Notes: generated by a model not told the origin, from the letters alone. Positions 39,741-51,626 are shown, counted from the first letter of the stretch. The stretch is DNA of 64,000 nucleotides from Suillus spraguei (GCA_016800925.1 JABCPU010000198.1:58713-122712); one strand, 5' to 3'. Numbers and translations are program-made.

Positions 39741-39919
39741 AAGTACATTCTCGTCAGATCTTTGTGAGGTCACTGGCCGAGCTCCAGACATTGTAGTCTA
39801 GAATACATTACGTGCATTCAAAATATATTGATAACTATCCCACATGGCTTTGGCAATGGAATCCCTGAGCTCAGAAACCTGACTCCGCTCTGCCAATGAG
39901 ATATCACCTCCAAGGTAAA

Positions 39920-40336
39920 CTAATGAATAATTGATATGATGGAGCACCTTGTGAGAGTACTGGGACTGTGCTGAAACCGTTCCTCAAGATGGCGCTGGGG
40001 TAAGCCAGTTACAGCAAAGTATAGAAATATTGCAAGCTGTTCATTTGCCGAAACGTATCTTGTGTCATGAAGGCCATGCTTGATCAGCTCATGGAGAAGG
40101 GCTTGAAATACATGTTTGTTCATTCCCATTGCACCATAAAAGCGTTGGGGGTGGCCAACAAGAAGCTCATTCAACCATTGTTGGCCAGTGAGCTTCAAGG
40201 TGTTTTTTGGCATTTTGTTGTAGTGGATAGAGAATTGGTATTGGGTAAGTGAAGCAGCAGCAAGTGCGAGAGCAATGACAGCAGCTGCCCTTTTTTTCTT
40301 GGCTTTAGAGCCTGCAAGGCAAGCGTTGATTAACAT
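39920..40336 (-). pseudogene. Harbinger (HARBI1-like) transposase, N-terminal fragment
   Basis: About 138 residues with LTGQQWLNELLVGHPQRFYG, HVFQALLHELIKHG, SANEQLAIFLYFAVTGLP and RHLEERFQHSPSTLTR. These are the helix-turn-helix region found ahead of the DDE domain in Harbinger transposases. The frame ends right after it. The three catalytic acidic residues, which lie further on in intact proteins, are absent. Confidence 0.85.
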
Positions 40337-40619
40337 AAGTACAGCACTCTACTATAAAAAGAAACAGCGGCCTGGTTTGGCAGATTTCGATGGTCTAATT
40401 TTCCTTCGCATCAATTGAACCTGACCAGCGAAAACAAACCCGACTCAGTTGCCGAGCGGGGCCTAAGACCGCGACCTTGTGCTATTGGAATTGAGCACTG
40501 CCGCAACTGGAGGCAGGGAAGTGGTGCAGAAAGTCTGGGAATCTGACATCACCAGAGAAAAGTGAGTGTTGGTTGTCCTTCTTGACTATCCGTATGACGA
40601 GGCGGGTGTGTCCTGCTCT

Positions 40620-40915
40620 CGGTGAGTGCGTGTTCTTATCTTTGGACTACTTATTCGACGCTGATGGTCGTGGCCATGTCCAATTTTGAGTTGCTTACTC
40701 GATGCTGATATGCCGTGGCCCGGTTGTGTTCTTTCCCTTTGACTTGCTCATTCGACGCTGGTGGCGCTGCAGCCGTGTGCTCTCAGCCAGTGCGTGTTCT
40801 CAAAGTCGATGATAATGGTGCTGTGGTCCTGTCCCATTCTCATCCAGGCCTGTTCTTGTCTTTTAACTTGCTTTTTCAATGCTGATGGTGTGCCGTGGTC
40901 GTGTATACTCCTGCT
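40620..40915. repeat. Imperfect tandem repeat, about 50-bp units
   Basis: Several degenerate units contain TTGCTYATTCGACGCTGRTGG, followed by GTCGTGGCC or CCGTGGCC and TGTTCT-like words. No gene is seen. Confidence 0.5.
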
Positions 40916-40984
40916 CACATGTACATGACGCCAACTTTTTGTTGAATAGTCAAACGTTACATGGACCTCGGACATCACCGGTAG

Positions 40985-41180
40985 TATTAGATAAGCATGG
41001 ACATACTTACAGCCGCTCTTTACTCTACCTACCTCAGTGACTTGCTAGTCTACTGAGGTGAGCATACGCTACTTACACATTCATTACTTAGTACTGACTA
41101 CTACTGCAGCTTACCTATTGCTGCAGGTATATAATACAGTGACTTGCTAGTCTACTGAGCTTACCTATTGCTGCACTTTT
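40985..41180 (+). repeat. Solo-LTR-like remnant related in layout to the Copia LTR
   Basis: CAGTGACTTGCTAGTCTACTGAG occurs twice, framing TTAGTACTGACTA, and GCTTACCTATTGCTGCA occurs twice. The Copia LTR at 19323 has the same plan: AAGTGACTTACTGAG twice, framing ACTGATTAGTACACTAG, with CGCGTCTCCCCGCTAG twice. It is probably a remnant of a related family. Ends and target duplication were not identified. Confidence 0.45.
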
Positions 41181-41189
41181 GGGGTGCCG

Positions 41190-42450
41190 TACAGACCCTC
41201 CAGTCTCCCTTTAGGTTTGTCTCATAGTTTGGTGTCCATGTAATACCTACATATGGAGAATCGGGGTTGTCGTTCGTATAGTTTAGTCCTTACCATTTTC
41301 TCGGATGGTGTGGAGTCGACCCTCGAGCTTCAAGTCTCACCATCCTAGAACTGTCAAACTGGTAGGTGGCTGTCCTTTGATATTTCAGTGCGTTGATATT
41401 TTAGTCTTGATTTCTTTTTGCACAGGATTATTATCAAAGCTCCGAAAACTTCATTGTTATGGTGATTGGGCGTTCTATGCACATGAATACTCTGCCCTCA
41501 GGTTACGCACGCTTTTCAGGATCAAGGATTCGTAGTGCATGATTGGATACACCGTATAAAGCAACATGACAATGAACAATGATATACCTGACTGCTTCCT
41601 GGAGTTTTATCTGTGTGGAGTTTGCTTACAGCGCTTGTCATCCACATTCCTCAATGCTCGTAATGACAGTATGTATTTTCTCTCTGACAGATCGTGCATT
41701 CTTCCACATGCATTTTTCCTGAGTAGTCACTTGAAGCCATTCTCAAATGTTGATTCTGCCGCGGTTTCATGACTAGTGTCAAATCTATACAATACTTCAT
41801 CGCACGAAGTTATGTGAAATGTTTATGAACACTGACACTTGTAGAGTATTGTAGTATCATCAGGAAATCAACCAGAGTATGACAAAGATTTAGCTAGCTT
41901 TATTTAATGTAAAATATTAAAAATATGTACATATCATAATTGCAGATCTGTCACAACCCACAAAACGAATTAATGCTAGGGCAGGGACTAGGACTCAAAC
42001 TATGGTTATCACAGAGGAAGAGAAGAGCAAGGACGTCTTGGATTGCTACAAGTGTAGATACAAGAGGTTTGAACTAAAGAACTACTATGGCGAAACTAGC
42101 TAACTATATACACATATTTGAAACTGAGATATAAACTGAGTTTGAAACTACTAGTCAATCATAAAATAGAAATGAGAATCGTACGATGTGATGATTGTGA
42201 CATTGTTATGACGTCATATTCTAGAAAGTTCTAAGATCACGTGACACTATCTTATCTTATCTTATCCGATAGCATCATAAAAGATCTCTTCATCTTCATC
42301 AGGAAGTTCGGTTATAGAAGCGGTTATAGGGATTTCAATGGAGTTTGTGTTTGTCTTAGCGCTGGGTTTAGACACTTTAGGGAAATTGAGGAAGGAGTAG
42401 TGATTTGTATTTGGAATTCGTGACAAGATCACATGATAAAGGAATAGATA
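41190..42450. other. Intergenic, no gene recognised
   Basis: AT-rich, with short frames only. A short TTATC microsatellite lies near 42250. Confidence 0.4.
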
Positions 42451-43740
42451 GGCAGATTACATTGGTAGGATCTCCAAATGCTATAATGTAGGTAGACCTA
42501 TGGTACCAAGTTATGATCAACTAAGCACATTGTCATATTATTGGCAAATTTATCTACTCTTACATAGGCAGTTTCTAATGATAGAATGTATAATTGCTGG
42601 CAGTGTGCCAGTGTATGATACTAGATTATCGTGCTATAGCAAAGTGCTGATTATCTACCATATATACCTGGCTTTAGATAGGTAGCTTTTGATGATGGGA
42701 TTTGCAATTGCTGACAGTGTGCCAAGGTATGATATTGAATTATCGTGCAATAGCAAGCTGTTAATATTCTACAAAAGACAACTACTGTTGCATGGGTGGT
42801 TTCTTGTGGCAGGATTCATAATTGCTGGCAGTGTGCCAGTGTATGATACTAGATTATCATGCTATAGCAAAGTGCTGATTATCTACCAAATATACCTGGC
42901 TTTAGATAGGTAGCTTTTGAAGATGGGATTTGCAATTGCTGACAGTGTGCCAAGGTATGATATTGAATTATCGTGCAATAGCAAGCTGTTAATATTCTAC
43001 AAAAGACAACTACTGTTGCATGGGTGGCTTCTTGTGGCAGGATTCATAATTGCTGGCGGTGTGCCAGTGTATGATACTAGATTATCATGCTATAGCAAAG
43101 TGCTGATTATCTACCAAATATACCTGGCTTTAGATAGGTAGCTTTTGATGATGGGATTTGCAATTGCTGACAGTGTGCCAAAGTATGATATTGAATTATC
43201 ATGCAATAGCAAGCTGCTGATTTTCTACCAAAGACAGCTACTGTTACATGGATTTTTCCTTATGGCAGGATCTACAATCACTGGCAATGTGCTAGGGGTG
43301 TGATATTCAATTATCATGCTATAGCAAGCTGCTGATTGTTTGCCAAAGACAGCTACCACTGTACAGGCAGTTTATTATGGCAGGATCTGCAATTGCTGAC
43401 AATGTGTTAAGGTATGATATTGGGTTATCATGCAGTAGCAACTTGCTGACCTTCCACCAAAGACAACTACTGTTGTATGGGCAGCTTCTCATGGCAGGAA
43501 GCATAATCACTGGCAATGTGGTAGGGGTATGATATTCGATTATCACGATAAGGCAAGCTGCTGATTGTTTACCAAAGACAACTACTGTTGCATGGGCAGC
43601 TTCTTATGGCAGGAAGCATAATCATTGGTAACGTGATAGGGGTATGATATTCGATTATCACGATAGAGCAAATTGTTGATTGTTTACCATAGACAACTAC
43701 TGTTGCATGGGCAGTTTCTCGTGGCAGGGTCTATATCATT
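42450..43740. repeat. Satellite array, 114-bp monomers in 228-bp dimers
   Basis: The marker TATGATAY followed by TWRATTATC recurs at about 42614, 42727, 42842, 42955, 43069, 43183, 43299, 43412, 43528 and 43642, that is every 113-116 bp. Neighbouring monomers alternate between two types (GATACTAGATTATC and GATATTGAATTATC), giving a 228-bp higher-order unit in the first half. Because 228 is a multiple of three, the array contains repeated open frames of 74 codons, which I do not regard as genes. Confidence 0.88.
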
Positions 43741-43858
43741 ACTGATGGCAGGTTAGGGGTATTTTGGTCAAACACGAAGATTCTTATGCAATACAATTAT
43801 GGATGGAGCATTCATCAGTGACATTAGAATTATACGGTACAGTAACGACAATAATAAA

Positions 43859-45274
43859 TTAAGTAGCACCGGCAGTAGCCCGTTCTTGCAAGATAGCGCA
43901 TTTTTCCCAAATTTTTGACAGTGCGCTGTTTTTGCTGATACTGCGCTGCGAAGATGAAGAATTAGGAAAAACCCGACTGTGTGAGTGTTAATTTAGATTT
44001 ATGGTTGAGATGCATCACGAACCGCGTCCACCACATCATGAGGTCAGCTACTTCCTCATTTTCATCAGGATCCTCCAATAGGTCAAGGATGCTATGATAG
44101 AAATTGTCGGAGTCCGTGATTGTGTCGGTACGAGAAAATACAGAAGAAGAACTTAACGAAAACCGAACCTGAAAGATGGATCAGCAGGGTGGTATAAATT
44201 ATGAAATTGCTGCGCGCCTGCGTGGCAATATAGGCCAAAGAAGCTTTAGTTACGGATTTCATGCCATGAAGGTAGGCATTGCCGGAGCGCGTAGCTTTGG
44301 GCTCCCTATCCACTGAGCTTGGCGACATGAAGACATGTTTGAAACCCTAGGAAGGGAAACTGCATTGACTGAGAGCTTTAAACTCAATAGAATTAGCTTA
44401 CGAAAATCAAAATTTCACTCCTCAATAAACCCTTCCAAGGTTCTTCAGGATCATAAATATTGCCTGCATATAAAAACATCGGCCATTGGTCACCACGGAC
44501 TGCGATTTCACCACTCTTGAGACCCTGCTTGGTCCTGTGTTATGTTATGATGTTTAGCTGAGTGGACGACAGAAAAACTTACTCTGCATTCGACCAGTCG
44601 AGACCTGCGGGGCAGAGTAGCGCACCAGTCACTTCATGATTAAACCCGCGGTCACTTTTAATGTTTCGGGAGAGGGGTGGGATTACTACTTGTCCTCTTG
44701 GCACAAGCCATTCGAGGACGGCGTATTTAAGGGTCTTAGTGTCATCACCTCGCGCACCAGACGCCCCTTTACCCAGCTGCAAGATGCTAAGTATGCTAAC
44801 CTTGAGGTATTAAACACTTACCAATTCTCCCACAAGGATAATGTCCTCCTCCTCGCCATTCGTCAGACGTTCTAAAAGACCGGGATAAGAGTCTACTAGC
44901 TCCATAAACACCCTGTGTTCCCGTCGAACACTAAAATGGAAAGTATCGTTAAGTGCCAGCAGCATGGAGTCGTCGTAATTGCACTCACTCTGCTGGATAG
45001 TCTTCGACAGGAATGTCTTGTAATTCTTCGAGCTGAAGTATGCCTGAAGTCAAGAGAGCAGGGTAGTTGCACAGTGCGAACACTGTTCGACCAAAATGCC
45101 GACCATGCAGAACAAGCGGATTGGATGAAGTCCTGATGAGGTTAAGTTAGGAAGGCAGTGGTTCAACACTTGCAAGACCACGTACGCTTTTTTGCGCGGA
45201 CCAATGTGAAGTGCCAACCCACCACGCTTGCGCGAAGGCTCGTGGGGTGGGAGATGATTCTCGTCGCTACTCAT
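43859..45274 (-). CDS. DUF6698-family protein
   Basis: Several exons joined by short introns. The first begins MSSDENHLPPHEPSRKRGGL. Later pieces read VFMELVDSYPGLLERL; then GARGDDTKTLKYAVLEWLVP with SDRGFNHEVTGALLCPAGLD; then KSGEIAVRGDQWPMFLYAGN with YDPEEPWKGLLRS; then VFMSPSSVDREPKATRSGNA with MKSVTKASLAYIATQ; then VRFSLSSSSVFSRTDTITDS. The last piece is SKNSALSKIWEKCAILQERA, ending in TAA at 43859. The SDRGFNH, LLCPAGLDW, GDQWP and SGNA..H segments are hallmarks of the basidiomycete DUF6698 family, often present in many copies and of unknown function. No lesion was seen. The 3' end lies about 120 bp from the satellite array. Confidence 0.78.
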
Positions 45275-45349
45275 AGTACGTTGCTAACACAGTTCCAATA
45301 CCAGTAGGAAATAAGATGCTTTATATGTATGTTCAAACGCACGATGGCA

Positions 45350-45545
45350 TGTGTGACAAAGAATTTGCCATCCGAGCACCATCAATATCGTAACTAGAGG
45401 AAACAACCGCGCCATCCGAACGCCATCACTATCGAACAAAACAAGAGCGCCATCCGAGCGCCATCAATATGTAACACGAAGAAAACAACCGCGCCATCTC
45501 AGCGCCATAGGTATCGTAACAAATGATAAACACCGCCATAGCGCC
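45350..45545. repeat. Four tandem repeats of about 45-50 bp (GCGCCATCCGAGCGCCATC)
   Basis: Copies of GCCATCCGAGCRCCATCAATATCGTAAC, with AAACAACC spacers, upstream of the DUF6698 gene. Each unit contains two GCGCCAT words. It could act in that promoter; this is an inference from position only. Confidence 0.6.
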
Positions 45546-45887
45546 ACAACAAAATTAGTCTGTATCGCATGGGTGCTACTTAAGTCGATGGCATTTGTCA
45601 CACTAGCCATCAACGTCAACAATATTTGGGTCTCGATGTCTAAATTGCCCTCTCGGAAGCGTTCGAGGCAATGCTTCCATTTTGGTGGTGATAGTATAAC
45701 GCTAAAGTAAGTTTTCAGTATGGCAAGCAGTATCAGGCTCATAAATTTACCTTTAGTTTCCAACTTTCCTCTGCACACAAACCAATGAGCTGTGATATGG
45801 ATAGCCAACATGATACTGGTTGCAAGTAAGTGATAATGTGACGGAAGAGCAACTCATAAACTAACCGTACTTCCTTCAAATTAATCA

Positions 45888-46311
45888 ATGTTTACCAATA
45901 GAGGCACTCAGACCACAGGTGAGATCTCACGATTTGAGAGACTGAGATGGAACAACAGGTCTGAAAAACATACACTTAGACACTGACGAACGGTCCAGAC
46001 GTGAAGCAGAATCCAAGCTGAATCAAGTGAAGGAACAGCTAAGGAACGCGGACGATCATATAGTGTACCTTGTGGATAAAATGAGGATGTACAGGTACAA
46101 ATGGCTAGCAGAGTATTATCGCGCCGAAAATCTCGAACTCCATATGCCCGATGGCGTCGAGGTGCCCGACCTTGATCAAATTCGAGAAGATATTGATTCT
46201 CCCGGCTTCACGCCCGAGTTATTGGGCTGTGATGGCGAAGGTTCAGAAGGAGGGGAGGGAATCGTTGAGTCTGCGGATGTATCGCAGCAAGAAAACAAGG
46301 GGCACACCTAG
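45888..46311 (+). CDS. Small coiled-coil protein, function unknown
   Basis: Exon 1 45888-45918 (MFTNRGTQTT), intron GTGAGA..ACTTAG, exon 2 45980-46311, in phase. About 120 residues. Residues 10-55 are strongly helical and charged (DERSRREAESKLNQVKEQLR, HIVYLVDKMRMYRYKWLAEY), typical of a coiled coil. The tail is acidic, with Gly and Glu (DLDQIREDIDSPGF, GEGSEGGEGIVE). No membrane segment, signal or enzyme motif. The single clean intron and the codon-like composition support a real gene. Confidence 0.55.
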
Positions 46312-46479
46312 AAGAGGACAATGCCTGATGAAGCAGAGGACGTATCGAACCTGGCTATCATGGGGCATAGATAATGCCGGCAAACATGCAAAACGGGCTA
46401 GACTTCATACATTCAGTGACGAAGCTTTACTCGAATTTTCACAAGTGTTGCTACGTACCAGACAGTATTAAGTAGTGTA

Positions 46480-47610
46480 TGTCTGATTTCAGTCGAGACA
46501 ATACGCATGTAGACTGACTAAAGAAGTTAGCACCAAAAAACGAACGATAGGGGGTACTTACAGCACACCGTATGCCTGACCACATTTGAAATCCGAGTGT
46601 GAATTACAATGATCTGACGAAAATTAAATGCCAAACGATGTCCATAACATTGTTACTAGGCGGGAAGTGCTCTATGCGCAGTAAATATATCGCATGTCAT
46701 TTGTAGATAAAATTAACTTCGGAGGGCTGTATCAATACTCTGACCCGAGTCTTTCGATTTGTAAATCGATATTTTAAGTGCTACAAGGCTATGAAGGCTA
46801 TGGTATCACCAAAGGCTGAACTTAGGGGGCATATATTCTAATTCTAATAAGACTACAGTGTTTGGAATGAGAGAACTGCGAAAAGAGGCAATCTATACAG
46901 AGGGGGCGCTAATATAGTGAACCACGATAATTAAAACTCAGCTGGCATTCAGCGGCTTCTCGAACATTCACTTACTAATCGGGTACTGCCGGCTGGGTCT
47001 GAATCCATAGTCAATCAGTATATTAAGTATGTCACAAGGTAACAATCGCTTTTCCGACTCCCAAAATACTACTATAGCGTACATGTGAATAAGTAGAGTA
47101 GTACGTGTGACTCGTGCAGAAGATTCCCTCTTTGGCTGGAGGCGCATACCACCTTGCATATAAATATTGTAGCGGGCGGGACTTGGCTAGTATTATCACC
47201 ACCCAACGTTTATAACTACTCTACGCTGCGTATACTATAGCGGGCGGGGACTTGTACTTTATTTCGGCAGACAAGTACATGCTCATACCATAATTCGTGC
47301 CACTGCGCCGTCGGTCCACAATGTCCACACTTCGGACGGCCATATCCAGAAGACAATGCTGCTGCGCTGTGGCCACAATGCGTACACCCACAATTCGTAT
47401 CTCAACATCTGTAAGCATTAGCTAATCCACAATAGTGATTCACTATATATACTGACCTTGCGCAATCTAAAGGTCTTCTTTCCCCTACAACTACCTCAAA
47501 ATACCATACGATAGCGAACATAGACTATTGAATATCTCTAGACATTGATTGTAGTATGTAGTTTCTTAAATTCGCTGTAACTCTGAAGTTAATTCTGTAC
47601 ATCACAGACA
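46480..47610. other. Intergenic, no gene recognised
   Basis: Short frames only. The phrase TAGCGGGCGGGACTTG occurs near 47170 and again in close form near 47238. Confidence 0.4.
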
Positions 47611-47614
47611 ACAC

Positions 47615-50600
47615 ATGTCGAAACGCACCGGATCTAATGACGATGAACCTTGCCCAAAGCGCCTCAGAACTGATCAAGGCAAGTCATGATCCAATATGTA
47701 TTACAAAATATCGTTATTAATGAGAATACAGCGAATCAGACAGCACTATCAGCACTGATGGATAATCGTGCATGGGGATTTATGGAACAGTTCCTCACGA
47801 CCGCGATGACGTACCCAGAAATGGAGGACGCGTTTTTCGCGTACCTCGGCAACCGGTACTCTCCGGATGAGTGGGCAGAAGCTAGAGACACGTTATGGTC
47901 CGGTGAGGGGAACGATGAGGTTTCCCTAGAAAACCTTCTCCGCGTGAAGGACCGATACCTACCCCAGGTCTCTGTGCGAACAGAAGATTCTTCTGCGTCC
48001 AGATCTGCATCGAGGACAGATGCCCGCATGTCAATTTCACGCATTCGACGATCGCAAAAACGACGAAAAAAGGTACGTGAATTCTCATGACTACATATGG
48101 TGTATGCTAAGCAACAAACGCAGTCCCAAAATAAGTTTGTTCTTCTCGAGGCCTCAGAAGAACGGGATGATGATGATGATGATGGAACGTCCGTGTCGTC
48201 ACCACAGATCACGCAATTACCAGGGACGTCGGCGAAAGAGAGATTGGCCGCAACTATCGATAACCTGGTTACCAGGTTTGAAGAAAATCCCCCCAAGTCA
48301 TCACAGGATCGCCAGGGCACTACTAACAGAGACACCTTGTCGTCCGGCGCGATCCCGTCAGCCTCACATCAATTTCAAACAGCCGAAAAAAGGATGTATC
48401 TACTGCGTGTACAAAGTACGTCCATGGTGAATCGCGTATTATCGCGCTCATAGTGTCTTAGGAACTTCCACTGAATACATTGCCGAACATTTTCGGAGAC
48501 ATCAATTTTCTGTTACCATCTCACCTTGGGCAGCAGGCCAGCTTTATGTAGTCACTGATTCCTTCAAGACCATCGTCAACTCAATTCCTGCCTCACATGC
48601 TTCCGCTCTAAAAGAGTGCATTCGCATCGCAGAAGCAGAACGTGAAGCAGTTGAACGTTCACGCTCCGAACTTCCCAACCAGGCGTGGGTGAGGATCAGG
48701 GACAGCAAGTACAAGGGCGATATTGCCCAAGTCTTCAATCCTAGTCTGCCAAATGGTTTTGTCGCAGTATTAATTGCTTCACGGAACCTCCCCTATCCCA
48801 TATCTCGGAGATCTGCGCTGCTCGAGCGATCTCGCCTTCCAAATACCAAGGCGGTGTCTGACATACTTTGTGATGGCACAGTAGTAGGATTGAAGTACAA
48901 AGGAGAGAGTTATTATATGGGCCTGCTACTCAAAAACTTCCCCCGCGATCGTTTAGAACCTGTCGCCTCTCCTCACATCGATGATATCCACCTGCATCTG
49001 CAATCTGGGTGGGACAAGCCATTCCTGAAGAAGACTGTCGTCGCGTTTTCCGCTCAGTTCTTGCGTGTAGGAGATTCCGCGAAGGTTGTTCAAGGCTCTC
49101 TTCATGGACAGCTCGGTAAAGTTGTTTCGACTGACCATTCTTGCGGTTCTGTTGGTTTGGAATTGGGCTTCGATGATGGAGGTCTAGAAGAGATTGAACT
49201 TCGATTCCAAGACATAGAGCGCGTCTTCCGGGTCGGCGACTCCGTTAGAGTCGTAGCTGGGTTATTTCTGGGTGTAGAAGGACACATCCTTCAAATGGAT
49301 GGCGACATTTTTCACATCTGTCAAGCAGTTTCCAAGGAAGAGGTAAAAGATGTTTGTGATTCGAAAAAAATGCAAAATTGTCTAATACGTTATGGATAGG
49401 TGGTAGTTTCGAAGTACTACCTAGATCGGCGTCCCTTGAGTCATACGTTGCCGTCACAGCTACCAACGCAACAATATTTCGAGCCTCCCCCCGACTCTGA
49501 ATCCATTGAAATTGGGGACAACATACGAGTTTGGAACGGACCGCAAGCGGGGAAATTCGGCATCGTAACCTGGATTACCACGGGATCAGATCATCTGTTG
49601 TTCCGTGATATCTGTACCGAGGATGATACGGAGATCAATGGTGGACTGTCGAGTATTTCAGTTCCCACAGCATTTGTTCAGCGAACGAACCTCAAGCAGA
49701 CACTGCAGTACACGAAGGAAAGGGGCTATGACGTCAGGCCAGGAGACACCATGAGTGTCGTCCGTGGGCCAGAATATCAAGCGAAAGGATTTGTGCATAG
49801 CGTCGACTATCCAAATGCTTGCTTGACCCTGGTATGTGACGGCGACCGCTCGCTTGTAAGTAGTCTTCACCTCCATTCGAGCATCTCTGACTTGTGACAG
49901 GTTACCGTTCCGATCAGATTCGTGGCAAAAATTCGTAACACCAACTTGGATGCGTTCCGCAACGATACTGGCAAGGAAGTCTTCATTATCAAAGGCAACC
50001 AGAAGGGCTACCGAGCTACACTGTACAGTTACAACTCTGAGCATTGCATCGTTGCTCTACCTGGGCAGCAACGCACCGAGCTTAAACTCCAAAACGTCGT
50101 CACCAGGTAAGTGGCATCCCTGTTCTTGAGCTGATTCGAAGGCTAACTACTATTAAGGTATGGAATGAGGCTAGACGGGGTGATACTCGAAGGTACTGAG
50201 TTCGTCTCATTCTGCGACATGTGGAAACGATCGTTCCATGCACTGCCACCTCGAAGCACCACCCCACCTGTCGAAGGTGTTCCTACTTCCTCCACCCCGC
50301 CTGTCGAAGGTGTTCCCGCTTCCATCACAGATCCCACCCCATCGCTATCCAGTCCATGGTCTGCAAGCCCTGAGAATTTTGATATGTCGCATAACCCAAC
50401 GTCGGGCGTCAATCCCAACCCATCACAAAACAACCCTTGGATTGTCGATGAGCAAGACATCCGGGAGAGCAATGATGCCAGAGCGGGCAAACCGCAAGAC
50501 AGCAGTAAGTCCTTGACGGAGGCATCACCATACCTACTTATTTCATTACAGGTCCGATTTCTTGGTTAATGAGCAAGGAGTTCGCACCGAAGTTATTCAA

Positions 50601-50988
50601 ATATCATGTTGTGTTGAAGGTCTCCCCGAGATTCGAGGGAGGATGGCTAGCCAAGCGATTTGTATCAACCGCTTGCCCTGACCCCTTCTGCGGGGAGAAT
50701 GGACTCGCGCCTGAGGGTTATGTCGCAGTATTCTGCACATCTAACCACACAGGCGGCAAACTTCAACACCGTCATATTCCCGCCCAAGATCTGAGCCCGG
50801 CCCCACCACGCAAAAAACACCAACAATGCCTTGTTCTGGACGGACCTCATCGCGGACTGATTGTAACTATATCGAAATGTAGCTCAGCGAACCGCACTGT
50901 TGAGTACGTCATTGCAGGTGCTGCTACCTCAACCCTGAGTTTCGATCAAATATGTTTAGTGGAACCTGTAAAATATACGATAGAATAG
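47615..50988 (+). CDS. KOW-domain, Spt5-like protein
   Basis: Multi-exon model starting MSKRTGSNDDEPCPKRLRTD (47615-47678). Intron 1 has a GC-AG donor (AAG|GCAAGT). Later exons carry an acidic stretch (EERDDDDDDGTSVSS). Next is an NGN-like region (RTSTEYIAEHFRRHQFSVTI, PWAAGQLYVVTDSFKTIV), then repeated KOW-type units: PNQAWVRIRDSKYKGDIAQV, VGDSAKVVQGSLHGQLGKVV, VGDSVRVVAGLFLGVEGHIL, IGDNIRVWNGPQAGKFGIVT, PGDTMSVVRGPEYQAKGFVH and KEVFIIKGNQKGYRATLYSY. A Pro/Ser-rich region with two PPVEGVP repeats precedes the C-terminal KOW-like domain (RKKHQQCLVLDGPHRGLIVT). The order NGN plus KOWs is that of Spt5, the RNA polymerase elongation factor. The basidiomycete paralogous families are divergent and their role is not established. 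The stop TAG is at 50988. Confidence 0.75.
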
Positions 50989-51128
50989 ACTGTACTGTAC
51001 TATACATGATGTTTGGGACATTGCAGATACCGTTACCTCAACTTTGAGTTTCGATCAGATATGTTTAGTGGAACCTGTACAATATATGATAGAATAGGCT
51101 GTACTGTACTATACATGAAGTTTGGGAC
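50911..51128. repeat. 109-bp tandem duplication of the KOW gene 3' end
   Basis: Unit 1 50911-51019 contains the last codons, stop and early 3' UTR of the KOW gene. Unit 2 51020-51128 repeats it with scattered changes (for example ACCTCAACTTTGAGTTTCGATC). The second copy still has the stop codon region. Confidence 0.85.
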
Positions 51129-51620
51129 ATCAGTCCGGCAAAGATAACTTCCATCGCTAACTTGAAGGTTTAACTGAATTCTGGTAAGCGGAAGCATTCC
51201 TGTCCGGTTTCCTCTTGGGGGAGCAGGAGATTTAATTTTTCTGGGCATCTTGGTTTTGTGCGCGCCTTCTTTTGGTTCACCTTGTCTAGATCATTGGAGT
51301 ATCGACCTTGGTTTATTATAACCTCGAGCTATTCATCTTGCTCTTCATCTTACTCGGATCCTTCCATTTCCTATTGTTCAACTAACCACAAAAAAAATCC
51401 CTAACGTGACACCAACTTATATTCTGGCAGTGGTATGTCTCCACGAATTCGCTTATTATTTCACACGATAATAACGATATGTCACGACTGTAGCCCAGCA
51501 CGTCTTCCGAGTCTCCTCTAAGTGCATCTGCGCCCCTGGAGATTTTCCAAACACAAGCTACGTCTCTCAACTCCCCTCTTCTTCTGCTTACCCGAGAATG
51601 TCAGAAGGTTGATAAGGCTA
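51129..51620. other. Intergenic, no gene recognised
   Basis: Region between the KOW gene and the next putative exon. Nothing recognisable. Confidence 0.4.
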
Positions 51621-51626
51621 TCCCTC

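Larger units (their letters stand above)
39074..40463. mobile_element. PIF/Harbinger DNA transposon, internally deleted
   Basis: Terminal inverted repeats begin GGCCCCGCTCGGCAACTGAGT (39074-39094 and, inverted, 40443-40463). They are flanked by the 3-bp duplication TAA (39071-39073 and 40464-40466), the size expected for this superfamily. Subterminal TTTTCGCTGGT and AACCTGACCAGC words recur at both ends. Inside are the two proteins of the superfamily, in convergent orientation: a Myb/SANT-like DNA-binding protein (plus) and the N-terminal part of the transposase (minus). The 1390-bp length and the missing catalytic part make it a deletion derivative that could only move with help. Confidence 0.9.

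Noticed and set aside
42689..43141. Two near-identical 74-codon frames
   Set aside because: They result from the 228-bp satellite period being a multiple of three.
42450..43740. CRISPR-like regular array
   Set aside because: The monomers are contiguous and similar along their whole length, with no unique spacers, and the genome is eukaryotic; it is a satellite.
46151..46471. 106-codon plus frame overlapping the small coiled-coil gene
   Set aside because: It is the other-frame shadow of the spliced gene 45888-46311, which has a better start and composition.
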